64,000 bases of DNA from Azolla pinnata (GCA_037176905.1 JBBBWG010014334.1:1-64000); one strand, 5' to 3'; numbered from the stretch's first letter, positions 24,301-36,200 are shown. Numbers and translations are program-made. The notes: generated by a model not told the origin, from the letters alone.

Positions 24301-27300
24301 ATTAAACTTCAAATAAATTCAAGTCTAACTGTCGGACAGTTCTGATTCTTTCTTCAAACAGGATTCCTTGTATTACATAACAGAAAATAAGATTTCAGGC
24401 ATCTACCTTCTTTTGGATGCACAATGTCAATCAAATGATGATGCACACCCTGCAAAATAGATCATTGCTCTTACACACAGCTCGGCACATCAGTTATAGT
24501 CATTGCTTTCTTTAATCATGTAGACCCCAAAAGCTTCTAATATTTATATATTTTTAGGGTCATCCAAGATATGAAAATAGAATTCATAGTAAAATCAGGT
24601 TTAACAAGTCACAACTGAATTCACCATTGCTGTGTAATAGAATGCCAAGATAGTGGGGCCTGACAGGCATGCATTAATATGCTACAATATACCATATATT
24701 TCTATACAGTTACATTACGGTTTTTAATGACCTGGACAGACCACTAACAAAAGTTATGAATGGTGAAGCCTGACATAACCCACTTGTTACAGTGCTTTGC
24801 GATAAGTTAAGGCAGAGGCCATTGGCAGCTCTATGAGTCACAGGCTTTTCCCTATGCCATTTATACACCAGAGTATCATAATCAATAATGTCCATTGCTG
24901 GAGTGCTAGCAAGTCTTATTAAAAGGGCAAGCCTGCCACAAACCCCTTAACCCACGTTGGACGCTAAATAAATATTATGGAAGGCCATGTATGACACAAT
25001 CCACTTGTTTCCATGTCTTTGGTGATGAGCTAAAGCAGAGGTCACGGCAGCTATATGAGAAAGGGATTTCCTCAGGAAGCATGTACCAGAAATTCGGCCT
25101 ATGCAAACACACTCCCATGCTTTATAAATGACTCGGATCCATAAGATCGTTCAATGGTACAAAGATTGCAAACGTGGCTTTCACCGAAGTCTTTTTGGGA
25201 CAATTCTGATATTCAAATCTCACTCCCAAGATTCTGAAGGCACAATGGAAGAAAAAGTCTACTAACTGGCTCTTCCCTGGAAATCTATAGGTTTGAGATT
25301 CTAGTAGATACAATTTTATGGCTGAGATTATTTTACATTCTGAAGGTCCACATCAGGGTAAAACAGAGCTCTTATTCCAGGCTACAAATTTACTCTTGTA
25401 AGCTTGTCTTCTTCTATACAATGTTTGTTCTGCTTCACTATACTAAGATATACTCCATTACTACACTGATTGATCATTTACATGATGAGCTCAATATGAG
25501 ATAGAAATGGCTATAGTTAAGTACACTGCAATATTATAATGCCATCATCTGATGAAATCAAAACCATCTTTAAGAACTGGAATTCAAGATCAACTTGTCA
25601 CACTCCATCATTACACTGATTTATCACAGGCATTGTAAGGTCAATATGTCGGAGAAACTACCAAATTAGTCATAGTGTGATATTGTCATTCCATCATATG
25701 ACAAATCTAAAATTATCGATCATATTTTCAAAAAGAGATATCAAATCCAACTGTCTCATAATGCACTGGATGTTGCAAGCACTACAAACATGTCACCCTC
25801 ATTTACAAAGTGGAATGGTCCAAATACTTACAGATGTCTAACAGTTCAAGTGACTACTACAAAATATCTTTAAGTTACACTACCTTACATTCATAAGTAG
25901 ATATGCTTCTTTCTCCATGCATTCTTCACCTTCAACCTCCATTAAGAAGGAACAGACGCAATTAATTTTGACTTATATGTATAGGGAGATGCGATGCTAT
26001 GTGCAACCTTTGCATCATATTTCACCTATTGAATACTAATGACAAATTCCAGCTTTACAAAAGAAAAATTTCATGGCTGAACTTTTGGCTTAAGTCAAAA
26101 CGAAGAGTAACAATGTGTCAAAAGGGAAAACAATCTGCCCTCTTAGATGAGCAATAAGCTGAGATGAATTCTGTCATAAATGACAATCTACTATTGATAA
26201 GTCACCTAAAAGTATCACCCAACCTTCAAAGTTACTGATTAGATTAGGAATCTGCAACCCAAACCAGACAGATCAATTTTTTTGAAAACCAAGCTGTGAA
26301 TCCAAAAAACTGAACTATTCAGCCACAAACCGAACCATTAAGCCACATGACGCACTATTCAGTTCATTTTCAGCTCAAATTTTTGGCAATTCCCAGCTTA
26401 AAGGAGGTGGGCATTTTAATTTGCTATCTTTGTGGCCATTAGTTTTTATTTACATTTGTACTTCTGGCATATTTAAACTTATTTCTTCAGTAAAGGGATT
26501 GCAGCTCATTATGAAGCGCCTTTTACTTTAATTGAAACACAGGAAACGTCATGACAACCCACTGAGATTCCAGCTCAGCAAAATTAAGCCTGTTCTATTT
26601 TCATAGACCATACCCATATATTTCCACATGAATGTTAAGATTTTGTTTATTTGTTTCTTTTTCTCGCCTATCATGTTCAAACAGTAATGGAAATTTACCA
26701 GCTTATTTCTGAAATTTTCACAGGTTTTAGTAAGCCCTCGAAATTTATACAGCTGCTTTTTTAGAAAACAGCATACATCTATTTGATTGCCATTTCACTT
26801 CAACCTTCACTGGAGCTTGAACATTTTCTGAAGAAGTTCAGGTAGTAAAAACTTCTATCTTGATTTCAAAAACCAACGAGTCAATCAATATACTCGAAGT
26901 TCATTTCATGGCAGAGCTTAAATCTTCACCACAAGATTAAAAATCAGGCCTCTTACTAATATGCCTTTTTAGATGAATGAAAGCAATTACATGCCAAATT
27001 TTCTGGCAATATACGGTACAGTGGATACTGTCAGGATAAATCAACGCAACAATCCAGGATATGAGAAATGTTTTTTATTTTCAGACCTGTCGATCTTGCA
27101 ATGGGGTCTTTGCGCTTCCAACATCAAGCCCATTGTAAACCTGAAAATACCATCATATAATCTCAGAAGGCATGCACATTGTTTTCTGACATTTTCATAC
27201 ATATCAATTCACAAACTACTGCCACCACATGATTACATATATAATGTCAGCATTTAGTTTATTCTTGTTAATTAGTTATCATGTGCATTACATGGAAAAT

Positions 27301-29020
27301 CAGTTGTGAGCTAGTCAGTACATAATCATGGAACCAGTGAACTATTTAAGAGCTGGGTTCTAGAACTATTGCTCCATAATACAAAGACAATACCAGGAAC
27401 CCTGGAACTTAAAGAAGGATATGTCATAGTGAAAGCAAAAGAGTGTACAATGTAGAGATATACCCATGCAACCATGTAATAGGGAATGGTACTTGTGCAA
27501 ATGATGTAAAGAGAGCTATCTCGTCTTGTGTGCTATAACTAAGAACAGATGTGCTAGATACTCATCAGCCAGCTAATGTTACAGGGAGCATGGACTGAGA
27601 ATGATTTAACAGTCGCAGGAAGTCCTCACAATATTGGAGTTACTTTTAATATATTAGAGGAGAGCATGCAGGAAAATAGAACAAAAACTTCCCTTGATTT
27701 TACAACATGCACTCAGCACTGCATACAACTTTGATTGCTTTTACTACAACTCGTTCATCTTCCTGTTACAATTCATGCTGTATGCGGTTGTTGTGACCGA
27801 AGTCCACTACTATAATAATGATATAGGACCGAATTCGAGCTCGCACATATGCACAGAAGACACCAAGGCCCCTGTTATATACTTCAAAGCATGGGGATAC
27901 CATAGCAATATGTTTCACCAAAATGACTATTTCTACCTCTATCTTTCCATCACTGAGTGTAACGAATGACTAAGTTGAGATATTGTGATTCATGCTTGGA
28001 GTCTCTAGAAGTAACTATTGCTATGTATTCCAACCATCAGATTTGGTGAATTTATAACTTATAGAAAGGACCTTCTTTATTGGAAAAACCCTTAAGACAT
28101 GTTGACAGTTGTTATACCAGTCGGTGTGATGTTTCGGTCAACATCCTTCATATGTAGGGATTTCAAACGTGCTACATTTTGCTTCACTTCCACTGATATC
28201 ATTGACTTCTAGTCTCCAGCCAGCCAAGTGTAAATGTGAGATAAGCACACAGGCATAATAACATAGGATTCGGTTCCAGCTGACATGGACATAAAACCCA
28301 AGTATCCAATTTTCTGCACATATCTGTTCACTTTCTCGCGTGCTGTTGTATCGTATTGTGTGGTGCAATTCCTGATACATTAGAGTGTTCTACTGTAATG
28401 TACAGTAATGTGATACTGCATTGGATTTTCATGTATCGAATGCCCTTGCTTTTTTGGGATTCAAGCTGTTCACATACGGAGATAGAAACCTGGGGCGGCC
28501 TCCTTTCAGGTTCTATACAAAGAAAACTTAAAATATTTCATTACCTAGGAATGAACAGAGATTCTTCTGACAGGAATCCTGAGATAAAACCCAGAGTATT
28601 CTGAGAAAGGTTTCGCTGAATTGTACACAGAAAATTGATGAAACCATGTGAACACCAGACATTTGGTTCCTCTAAAATACTCAACCGGAAGGAAAACAAT
28701 TGAAAGCCGAGAGAGAGAGAGAGAGAGATGAAAATGCCAGATTTTTAAACAGCGCGAGAGAGTGGGAGAACCTGCACGGAGTCGGCACTGATAATCTCGC
28801 CATTGACACGTCTGGCGACTTGGAGAGCAGCGGAGCTCTTGCCGACAGCGGTGGGCCCGGAGATGACGATGACACGACGGCGCCGGGAGGACGAGGAGGA
28901 GGACGCAGCGGAGCAGCGAATCTGGCAGCGATGCCGATGCCGATGCCGATGCCGATGGAAGGAGGAGAAGAAGGAGAAGGAGGGAGGAGAGCAGGCGGCG
29001 ATGGCGAAGAAGCTCGACAT
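18313..29020 (-). CDS. IPT9: tRNA dimethylallyltransferase, IPT9/MiaA type
   Basis: The enzyme transfers dimethylallyl from DMAPP to N6 of A37 in tRNAs reading UNN codons; this modification is also the source of cis-zeatin cytokinins. Eleven exons join in phase: 28,772-29,020; 27,087-27,140; 24,407-24,449; 24,166-24,274; 23,824-24,016; 22,323-22,542; 21,945-22,039; 20,933-21,027; 19,362-19,437; 18,870-19,009; 18,313-18,394. They give 451 residues, close to Arabidopsis IPT9. The P-loop GPTAVGKS is at 55-62, followed by SADSVQVYNGLDVGSAK. Then come GVHHHLIDIVHP, VPILVGGTGMYLRW, a central YRVSRRFEILK and GLLKEASWLL...RAIGYRQ. The end is NRHFCRPEDCREVLEWI. The first 48 residues are rich in S, R and (HR) pairs and look like a plastid transit peptide; that targeting is an inference. 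The last small exon is needed, because without it a stop follows immediately after exon 10. Confidence 0.93.
20457..20859. repeat. Direct duplication inside an IPT9 intron (about 200 bp, two copies)
   Basis: Copies at about 20,457-20,646 and 20,647-20,859 share AGAAATTGTCTAYCCATCA at their start, CTGAAAAACGTCTAA in the middle and GCTTGAAAATGAGAATCCCC near the end. The second copy has a short insertion. It lies between exons 8 and 9. Confidence 0.85.
23020..23145. repeat. Short direct repeat in an IPT9 intron
   Basis: GAATGGAACGTGRTCTAGGT followed by CCTTTATCAGTACCATTGAA occurs at about 23,028-23,068 and again at about 23,106-23,146, about 78 bp apart. It lies between exons 5 and 6. Confidence 0.85.
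25440..25790. repeat. Diverged direct duplication in an IPT9 intron
   Basis: About 25,445-25,600 and 25,600-25,785 share ACTCCATYATTACACTGATT, 'GTAAGGTCAATATG'/'GAGCTCAATATGAG', 'ATAATGCCATCATCTGATGA'/'CATTCCATCATATGACAA' and a closing AATYCAACTTGTC-like block. They lie in the large second intron (24,450-27,086). A pair of weaker direct copies lies at about 24,760-24,870 and 24,975-25,080 of the same intron. Confidence 0.6.
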
Positions 29021-29075
29021 GATCTGCTGCAGTCGTCTCGTTTCTCTTCTTCGTGTTTTTTCTTCTCTGGTCTCG

Positions 29076-29301
29076 GGTCAATTCTGGTCTCTGGTCATAC
29101 TCGGTCCGGTCAAGTCTCTGGTCAACGATTTTGGTCAACGGTTTATGGTTTAGGGTTTTGGTCAACGGTTTTGGGTTTTGGGTTTTGGTCAACTCTCGGT
29201 CGGGTCTTTGGTCAACGATTTTGGTCAACTCTCGGGTTCTAGCTCGGGTCTTTGGTCAACTCTCTGGCTCTCGCTCGAGTCTTTGGTCAACCCTCGGTCA
29301 A
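29076..29301 (-). promoter_or_regulatory. Array of eleven W-box cores upstream of IPT9
   Basis: GGTCAA (TTGACC on the IPT9 strand, the W-box core bound by WRKY factors) occurs at about 29,076, 29,108, 29,120, 29,133, 29,160, 29,187, 29,210, 29,223, 29,254, 29,285 and 29,296, always in the same orientation. They lie 56-281 bp upstream of the IPT9 start codon. Spacing is 11-32 bp, and between them are TTTTGGGTTTTGG and CTCTCGG words. The tract may be a promoter element or simply a minisatellite whose unit contains the motif. Its regulatory role is inference. Confidence 0.5.
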
Positions 29302-29444
29302 GTCTCGGGGCCAGATCAGGTAAACATTCGGCCTAATTTTTATGACTTCTTTGGTCTTTGGCTTTCTTTTCGAACTCCGATATGTTGTTCGCTAGCTCGA
29401 TCGATTATTATATCTATGACCGATTTATATTCGGCTTTGCCCAT

Positions 29445-29703
29445 CAGTTTCGAGCTCCGTATCTAGTCGCGTCGGATCGTCACCAAGCGTTTGTTGCACG
29501 AATCATGGGTAGTTTCTAGCTCCAAATCTAGTCGCGTTGGATCGTCACCAACGTCTGTTGCACGAATCATGGGTAGTTTCTAGCTCCAAATCTAGTCACG
29601 TGGGATCGTCACCAGCCTCTGTTGCACGAATGATGGGTAGTTTCTAGCTCCGTATCTAGTCACGCTGGATCGTCACCGACCTCTGTTGCGCAAATCATGG
29701 GTA
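29445..29703. repeat. 64-66 bp tandem repeat, four copies
   Basis: Units start at 29,445, 29,511, 29,575 and 29,639, each beginning AGTTTCKAGCTCC and containing TCTAGTCRCG, GGATCGTCACC and TGTTGCACGAATCATGGGTA. The copies are about 90% alike. Non-coding. Confidence 0.92.
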
Positions 29704-29824
29704 CTCTCGATCGCAACGAGACGACGCCAGAATAGCGAATCACCGCAGGGTCTCAAAGTGCCAACAGTGGCGACAAATGGGCCACTTCAAGTGCTCGAGT
29801 ACTCGTCGAAGCTTTACTAAAACA

Positions 29825-29935
29825 TATCATCCAGAAAGGTGCGTGGATCTGGGTGTCAGGAACATGCAAGGCTCGAACCTTTGACCTTTTGTCATCAAAT
29901 TATTGGTTTGATTCTTCTAGTTAATCGATCTCCTT
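29825..29935 (-). mobile_element. Possible tRNA-derived SINE fragment
   Basis: On the minus strand, AAAGGTCAAAGGTTCGAGCC contains a B-box-like GGTTCGAGCC, with a weak A-box-like TTAACTAGAAG about 40 nt upstream. No tail or target-site duplication was confirmed, and it does not make a complete cloverleaf. Confidence 0.27.
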
Positions 29936-30569
29936 CCGAATGTCTCGACACATCCTAATGGTTGCTCGCAGTATGATGCACTCTACGATCAAGAGAATGC
30001 AAAGCATTGTTCTGTACGCGACAACACTTGCTACAACTATAAAATACAAGCTAAATACCTGTATGTACGATATTCTAATGCCAGACATATTATTAATTAG
30101 TCTACATAGTTCTGGGACAGCTGCCGTCTCTATGGATTTGAACTGGAACGGTGTCTTTTTCATGTGCGATTCAATGTCACTCGACAGATCAACACTCAAC
30201 AATTACTAGTTAACATTGATTTGAGATCCGATAAGCGAGCTAATATGCTACGAATATACACACACACACGTTCCCGTTCATGGGTTCTGGATCGATCTAT
30301 ACATGCTCTTTTGTGGCTTGATCAAGGTTCCTTCAAAAGATAGATCGAGCGAGAGGGACATCATCGGAGCAAAGTATCTTTGTGTACACGTCGTGACATC
30401 TGTCCCCTCGGTGGTACGCGACAAGTGCGGGTTGCTAACACGGGAAAAGGCAAGTGCAACTGTCAGATGACAAATGCACTTGGGCAGCCCTTTCGGAAAC
30501 TGATGGAGCTCCATTATCAACTGATGTCGATCGGAAGGGGACCACAAGTGGCATTGAACAGAGGCTTGA
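29936..30569. other. Intergenic, no gene supported
   Basis: Open frames of about 60-100 residues on both strands overlap completely and match nothing I know. Only a short CA run near 30,258 stands out. Confidence 0.4.
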
Positions 30570-30773
30570 ATGCATTCCCTCCCATTCAATCCAACGATAC
30601 AGCTTCAGCTTTGGCACTCGATTGACCGGATTACCGGCCGCATCATTCGGCGCTCTCGCTTCAGCGTGAGGTGCTCTTCTTCAGATGGTGTGGTAGGGGC
30701 TTCCACCCAGACTCCAAAGAAGGTATGGATTCTAAAGCCCAGGAAAAGAATAACAGAAGAACGAGAAGGGTAA
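30570..30773 (+). CDS. Possible plastid-targeted small protein or first exon
   Basis: The frame starting MHSLPFNPTIQLQLWHSIDR continues ITGRIIRRSRFSVRCSSSDG and ends VVGASTQTPKK before a possible donor (AAG followed by GTATGG near 30,723). It is rich in S, R and small residues, poor in acidic residues, and has a V-R-C-S type site, all usual for a plastid transit peptide. If unspliced it ends at 30,773 after KPRKRITEEREG. I found no convincing downstream exon before the tandem repeats at 31,208, so it may be a gene fragment or a chance frame. Confidence 0.25.
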   Translation: MHSLPFNPTIQLQLWHSIDRITGRIIRRSRFSVRCSSSDGVVGASTQTPKKVWILKPRKRITEEREG

Positions 30774-31207
30774 CAACAACAACAACAACAAAAGAGAAAA
30801 ATCCACATCATGTGCTGCGTGAAAAGGAAGACTGACATTCAACCGGAATGGTCCTAAAATTACTAAGTCACTTATATATATATATATATCTATATATACA
30901 TATAAGCACACACATTCTACACTAGCTTCCGCATAGGTACGTAATATAGCAAGGGGTTCTTAAGATATTGTATACACCCACATGTCTTTTATCAATGCAA
31001 ACGAACCGAGTTCAGAAGACTGCGACAGGGTCCAAAGACACCAGCATGTGCCCGCAATCTGCTTGTGCAATTAACCGACTCACTACCTAAACGAAACTAA
31101 TTGACTAACTAGCTCCACTAACAGACTAGCTGAAAATGGATGAATGAACGATTGACTGCCCAACTAACTGACTACGAGATTCTGTATCTGAGCAAATCCC
31201 ATCCATT

Positions 31208-31572
31208 CCCTCATTCATGTAAGGATTCCAGTTTAGGATTTAGGCCTGAATCAGAAGCCCCCACGAACCCTCCCTCATTCATGTAAGGATTCCAGTTTAG
31301 GGTTTAGGCCTAAATCAGAAGCCCCCACGAACCCTCCCTCATTCATGTAAGGATTCCAGTTTAGGGTTTAGGCCTGAATCAGAAGCCCCTCCCTCATTCA
31401 TATAAGGATTGTAGTTTAGGGTTTAGGCATGAATTAGAAGCCCCCATGACCCCTCCCTCATTCATATAAGGATTCCAGTTTAGGGTTTAGGCTTGAATCA
31501 GAAGCCCCCCATGACCCCTCCCTCATTCAAATAAGGATTCCAGTTTAGGGTTTTAAGGCTTGAATCAGAAGC
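31208..31572. repeat. 55-65 bp tandem repeat, six copies, with TTTAGGGTTTAGG
   Basis: Units start at 31,208, 31,272, 31,336, 31,391, 31,455 and 31,520. Each reads CCCTCATTCATRTAAGGATT, then CCAGTTTAGGGTTTAGGC, then TGAATCAGAAGCCCCC. The third copy lacks about nine bases. Copies are more than 90% alike and carry the plant-type telomeric word TTTAGGG. Confidence 0.93.
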
Positions 31573-31767
31573 AAAAAAAAAAGAAGAAGAAAAAACAAAA
31601 AAAGATGCGGGGCCAGAAATGGAATAAACGGAAACAATGGGGGCAGAAATGGAATACATGTGAAATCAATTAATCACAAAATAAATAAATTTTAGGAGAG
31701 AGGAAAAGGGCGGGCTGCTAGAGAGAGAAGCGTAGAGAGAGAATGCGCGGTAGAGAGAGAAAGAGGG

Positions 31768-32001
31768 AGAGCGATGGCGATGGCGATGGCGATGGCGATG
31801 GCGATGAGCTGCTCGCTCTTCTGAGAGCTTCATGGACCTGGCGATGGCGGTGAAGCCGACGACGACGATGAGGATGCGGGATGTGCTCAGCACGCCATGG
31901 CCATGAACAGATTCCGCCGAGCCTTTCTTTCTCCTCCCCCTTTACCCCGGCCTCTTTCTTTCTCCGGCCATGGCCATGGCGATGGCGATGGCGATGGCGA
32001 T
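31768..32001. repeat. Two (GATGGC)n hexanucleotide runs
   Basis: GCGATG repeats run at about 31,771-31,806 and again at about 31,976-32,000. A related hexamer array (GATGCC/GCATCG) lies inside exon 1 of IPT9 at about 28,929-28,957, where it encodes alternating His-Arg. The DNA between the two runs is not recognised as coding. Confidence 0.85.
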
Positions 32002-32263
32002 ACTAACAGTGGATCATGAAATCTGAGTCAGCAACTCTCTCTCTCCGTCTCCGTCTCCGTCCCTCTTTCTCTCTCTGACAGACTGAACGCCATTATCGCT
32101 TCGAAAGGCGGAAGAAGAGACAAAGAAGGGAAATATTGCGCAAACGTGCGAGCTTCTTCGGCTTCCTTCCACAGCTGGCTGCTGCTGCTGCTGCTGCTGC
32201 TTCACACAGCACGTTACAGCTCACTCAGTACAGGAAAGGTAAGTGAAACCAAGGAAAAACTCA

Positions 32264-32423
32264 GGAGGAGGAGGAGGAGGAGGAGGAGGAGGANNNNNNN
32301 NNNNNNNNNNNNNNNNNNNNNNNNNNNNNNNNNNNNNNNNNNNNNNNNNNNNNNNNNNNNNNNNNNNNNNNNNNNNNNNNNNNNNNNNNNNNNAGGAGGA
32401 GGAGGAGGAGGAGGAGGAGGAGG
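32264..32423. repeat. (AGG)n microsatellite containing a 100-N assembly gap
   Basis: Thirty bases of pure AGG precede and thirty follow a run of exactly 100 N (32,294-32,393). The gap size is a placeholder, and the true length of the repeat is unknown. Open frames drawn across it are artefacts. A CTG run (about 32,178-32,199) and a GTAAGT at about 32,239 just before could belong to a 5'-UTR exon of the GAUT gene downstream; this is uncertain. Confidence 0.9.
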
Positions 32424-33293
32424 ATTTAGGAACAAACAAGCTTCGGAACTGGAGAGAAAGAAGGCACGACGAAAGAACGAGAGGAAGAAAGCGGAAAAGA
32501 AAGATAGCAACAAGGAAAAGAATTCGGAAGAAACAAGGAACAAATCACACCATTTTGCAGAAACAATTCGCGTGCTTTCAAGAATCAATGGTGCTTGAGA
32601 GAGAAGGAAAGAGGAATTTAGGCGTATTTACATACCATGTATAGTCGCCCGTAGAGGGAGTGCGTCTTTGCTAAGCTATCCTTCACCTTCTTCTGCCATA
32701 GCCGTCGTTCATTGCTCCTGGTTGGGACTGTGTACGAGGTTAAAGAAGCCATAGCTGCAGGAAGCAGCATCAGAAGCAGGCAAAAGAGACAAGAGAGTGG
32801 AAAGAAGAAGAAGAGGAAGAAAGGTGCGGACCCAGAGCAAGAACGTGGGAAGGAAGATGGAGGAGAAGAAGGAGAAGAAAGTTTGCGCCGAGAGATAGGG
32901 AAACAAAGAGAGCCGAGCTAATGGCGATGGTCAATGGCTTCTCCTTATACACATCCTCTCTCTTTCTCTGTCCTATGACAGATTAGTTTCTGTGTTTTCC
33001 ACCAGGATCAGTGAACGCCTTGTAAACTTCTCTTTCTCAGACAGAATGAGATATCCATAGATTCTTTCTCTCCTCTCTCTCTCCCTCTTTCTTCCGGCCG
33101 CCCCAGAGAAAGAGAGCAACAATCTGGTCTGCATAGTAGCAAGTTTCAGTTCTTCCTTGTCCGGCTGTCTGTCTGTCTGCCTATCTTGCATCCACCTTTG
33201 TCTTCCTTCATCTCTGTATGCATAGAAACACTGATCGTCCAAGAAAGCAAGCGTTTTAAGTGAAGTCTAATTCTCAGCATAGAGAGAATCGCC

Positions 33294-36200
33294 ATGCCTT
33301 ATAGTACAACACGAAGGGGATATTCATCATTGTTATCACCTATACCACATCAGCAACAGCAGCATACGATGCGATCCAGAGCTTCGAAATTCAAGATTCC
33401 TATCATACTCTTGCTGTTTACTTCTCTGACAACTCCTCTCCTCTTCTTAGCGGCGAGACTTTTTTATTTCTCACCTCTATCAGGTAAGAGGCAGTCATTC
33501 TATCAAAATTTTTGTACTGCTTTGAGAAGCATTGTCATATCATGCTCTTCTAATAGAATGGTGAAGGAGGATCTAGAAGAATTCGATTTGATGTTGCGCT
33601 TGACATAGAGTTGTAAAGAGGATCTAAAAGAGCTTGTTTTTTTTTTCTGATTGCAGTCAATGTTGTCCAGTTTCCACACGTTTTTTGTTCTATAATGACA
33701 TAATGACATGTTATTTAATTTTGCTATACATGTGACGATCCATTCTAGTTTCTTAATGAATTTCACATGCTGTTCTTGGATGTTATCCTTCATATACGAG
33801 TCATAGGGGATCTGGATGGGGAGGAAGTATGATTTCTGTTTTTCAAAGGAGTAGATAGATTTTGCTATGGCAATCCTGCATAGATCTTTCATGAATGGCA
33901 GTATTATGTGCATGAAAGTTTTTCTTCCATAAAAAAAGATATGCCTTGCTATATGAATGGTTTGGAAATCCCATCTATCTCATCAAATTTCTTATACATG
34001 ATCCTTCAATAGCTCAAATGTTAAAATGGCTTGACACGGGATGCACCTTTAGGTCTTTTATACTGTGATTGCATGTTGCATCATTTCCTTCATATGCATT
34101 TAGAGAAATCAGCTTAAGACCCAGTTACATCACCAATTTAACTTGACAGTTAGCGTCCAGCGAGAGTTGTCTTGTCCAAAAAATATCCTGCTTTAGGCAG
34201 ATCGGCAAGTGTGGGTGTCATAATTAGTGTCCTTACTAATATTACCCTGTTGAATATGCTTTTGGAAGCTACCATCTATGTAGTTTCAATGTTGGGATGG
34301 CCCTGAACTATTGGGTTGTGTTTTTTAGATGGGGCCAGGCCTTGTTTAATTGACTTATATTAATTAAAGGTTAAGTGGTTTAATCTTATATATCTTCTGG
34401 AGCTTTGAAACATGCTATGATGTGATTTCATCAAGGAAGCTGGATTGCAGCTCATGTAATGTAATGCTGCAGAATGTTTTCTACCCTCCTGATGAGCAAG
34501 TGAAATAATTCAAGGAAGTTAAACAAATGATATCTGAAAGAATGAGAATGCCATCTACAATATTGTAATTGTAATTGTAATTTATTTTCAGATACCGATC
34601 CCCCATGGAGACAGAGGTGGATCTACTAACTCATGTGCAGAGTAGCATACCCTCATGATCTAGAAATAGTTAGTTATAATGCCGATATATATTATTAAAT
34701 AGTTGTCTTTGCATAGACATGATATAACCCCTTTATTATGAACAATAAAGAATTGGCGCTCCATATACATGGGAGAAAATTGAAGAAACAATGATCTGGT
34801 TAAAGTAGTCTTTGAAGTATTCTAATGCCTCAGAAGAAGGAATGAGGAGAGAGAGAGAGAGTCTATGGATTGTTTGAGAAAGATTACTTTTTCTTCTCTT
34901 ACAGGGAATGAAGAATTTTTAGATCGGTCTATCAGCAATGTAAGAATCCAAACTTACACTTTACATGTTTATCTCATTGTCCTCCCCTTTATCCACACAC
35001 CCTTTATAACACACTTAAGGGATACTGATTTGTTTATGGTGGTGATGTAGAACGAAGAACTTAATACGGTAGAAGCATTGGAAAAGATTAAGGGCTTGTT
35101 TGCAATCGAGCAGGTCAGTAGCAATATTTATATATGCAATCGTGCTTTTATTTCCATTGCTGGTAATGGATGGAGCTATTTTTAGTGGACGAATCATCCT
35201 GCTTAATGTCTGAAGTCTGCAAGATGAAGATTTATGTCAGTTTTAAATCATTTGGATAAAATTATCCTTTCCATGTTCTAAAACTTGGCATAATAAAATC
35301 TGACACACTGGATTGGGTGCAAACTATGGAAGCGAATCCATGGAACCTTACAGATAGAGGATTTTTTAATTTACTCTAAGAATGTGGATCTATAATTAAG
35401 TATTTGACTGTAACAAATGATCACAATCATTACAGGGAGCGTCTGATGGTAAAGAACAAAAGAAGTGGCAAAGTGATCAAGGTCTAGGCATTTCAATAAG
35501 GGGAAGAGAAGCATTAGATCTACACAACAAGGAAGCTATTGATTTTGTACAACTTGGACAAAGTAGTGATGTAGAAAATAATGCCTCGGAAGTATCTACA
35601 AGGCAGGTATTTGTCTCCACTACTGAAATGTATTTTATGTGCTGTACAGTCCTGTTTTTTGAATCTAAGTACATATCATCTTTTATCACAGCAAATCCGG
35701 ATGGCTCGGAGAGAGAGGCGGGCTGCAGAGCTAATTCAACAAAATTCAGAGTCTGACGTAGACATGGGGAAAGAAGAGATTGTTCAAAAGGATCTCAATA
35801 ACAATATTAATAAGAAGTATAGCATCTGGCGTCGAGAAAATGAAGAACCTGATTTTTTGGTTAGGCTCATGCGAGATCAGTTAGTTATGGCCAGAGTTTA
35901 TGCCACTCTAGCTAATGATCAAGATGATGCAGATCTATCACGTGATCTAAACACACGAATAAAAGAGACTCGTCGAATCATGGGAGAGGCTAATGTGGAT
36001 ACTGATTTGCCACCTAGGTGAGTTCCAGGTCATTCTGAATCTTTTCAATGCTGTGCACAGTGGTAATCAATCAAATTTTATGTTTGCCTGTACCTTGGTT
36101 AGAAGTATTTACCGTCTTCTTAGGGATGTTGAGCTGGTCAAATTCGTACCTGTGTTTTGTTTAGGACTTACAATGTTGTGAGAATATTGGAGATATGATC

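Noticed and set aside
28545-29228. 227-residue minus-strand and 180-residue plus-strand frames around the IPT9 start
   Set aside because: They are out-of-frame shadows of IPT9 exon 1 and of the GGTCAAC array.
32146-32644. Frames crossing the N gap (Gly-, Glu- or Leu-runs)
   Set aside because: They run through 100 unknown bases and an AGG repeat.
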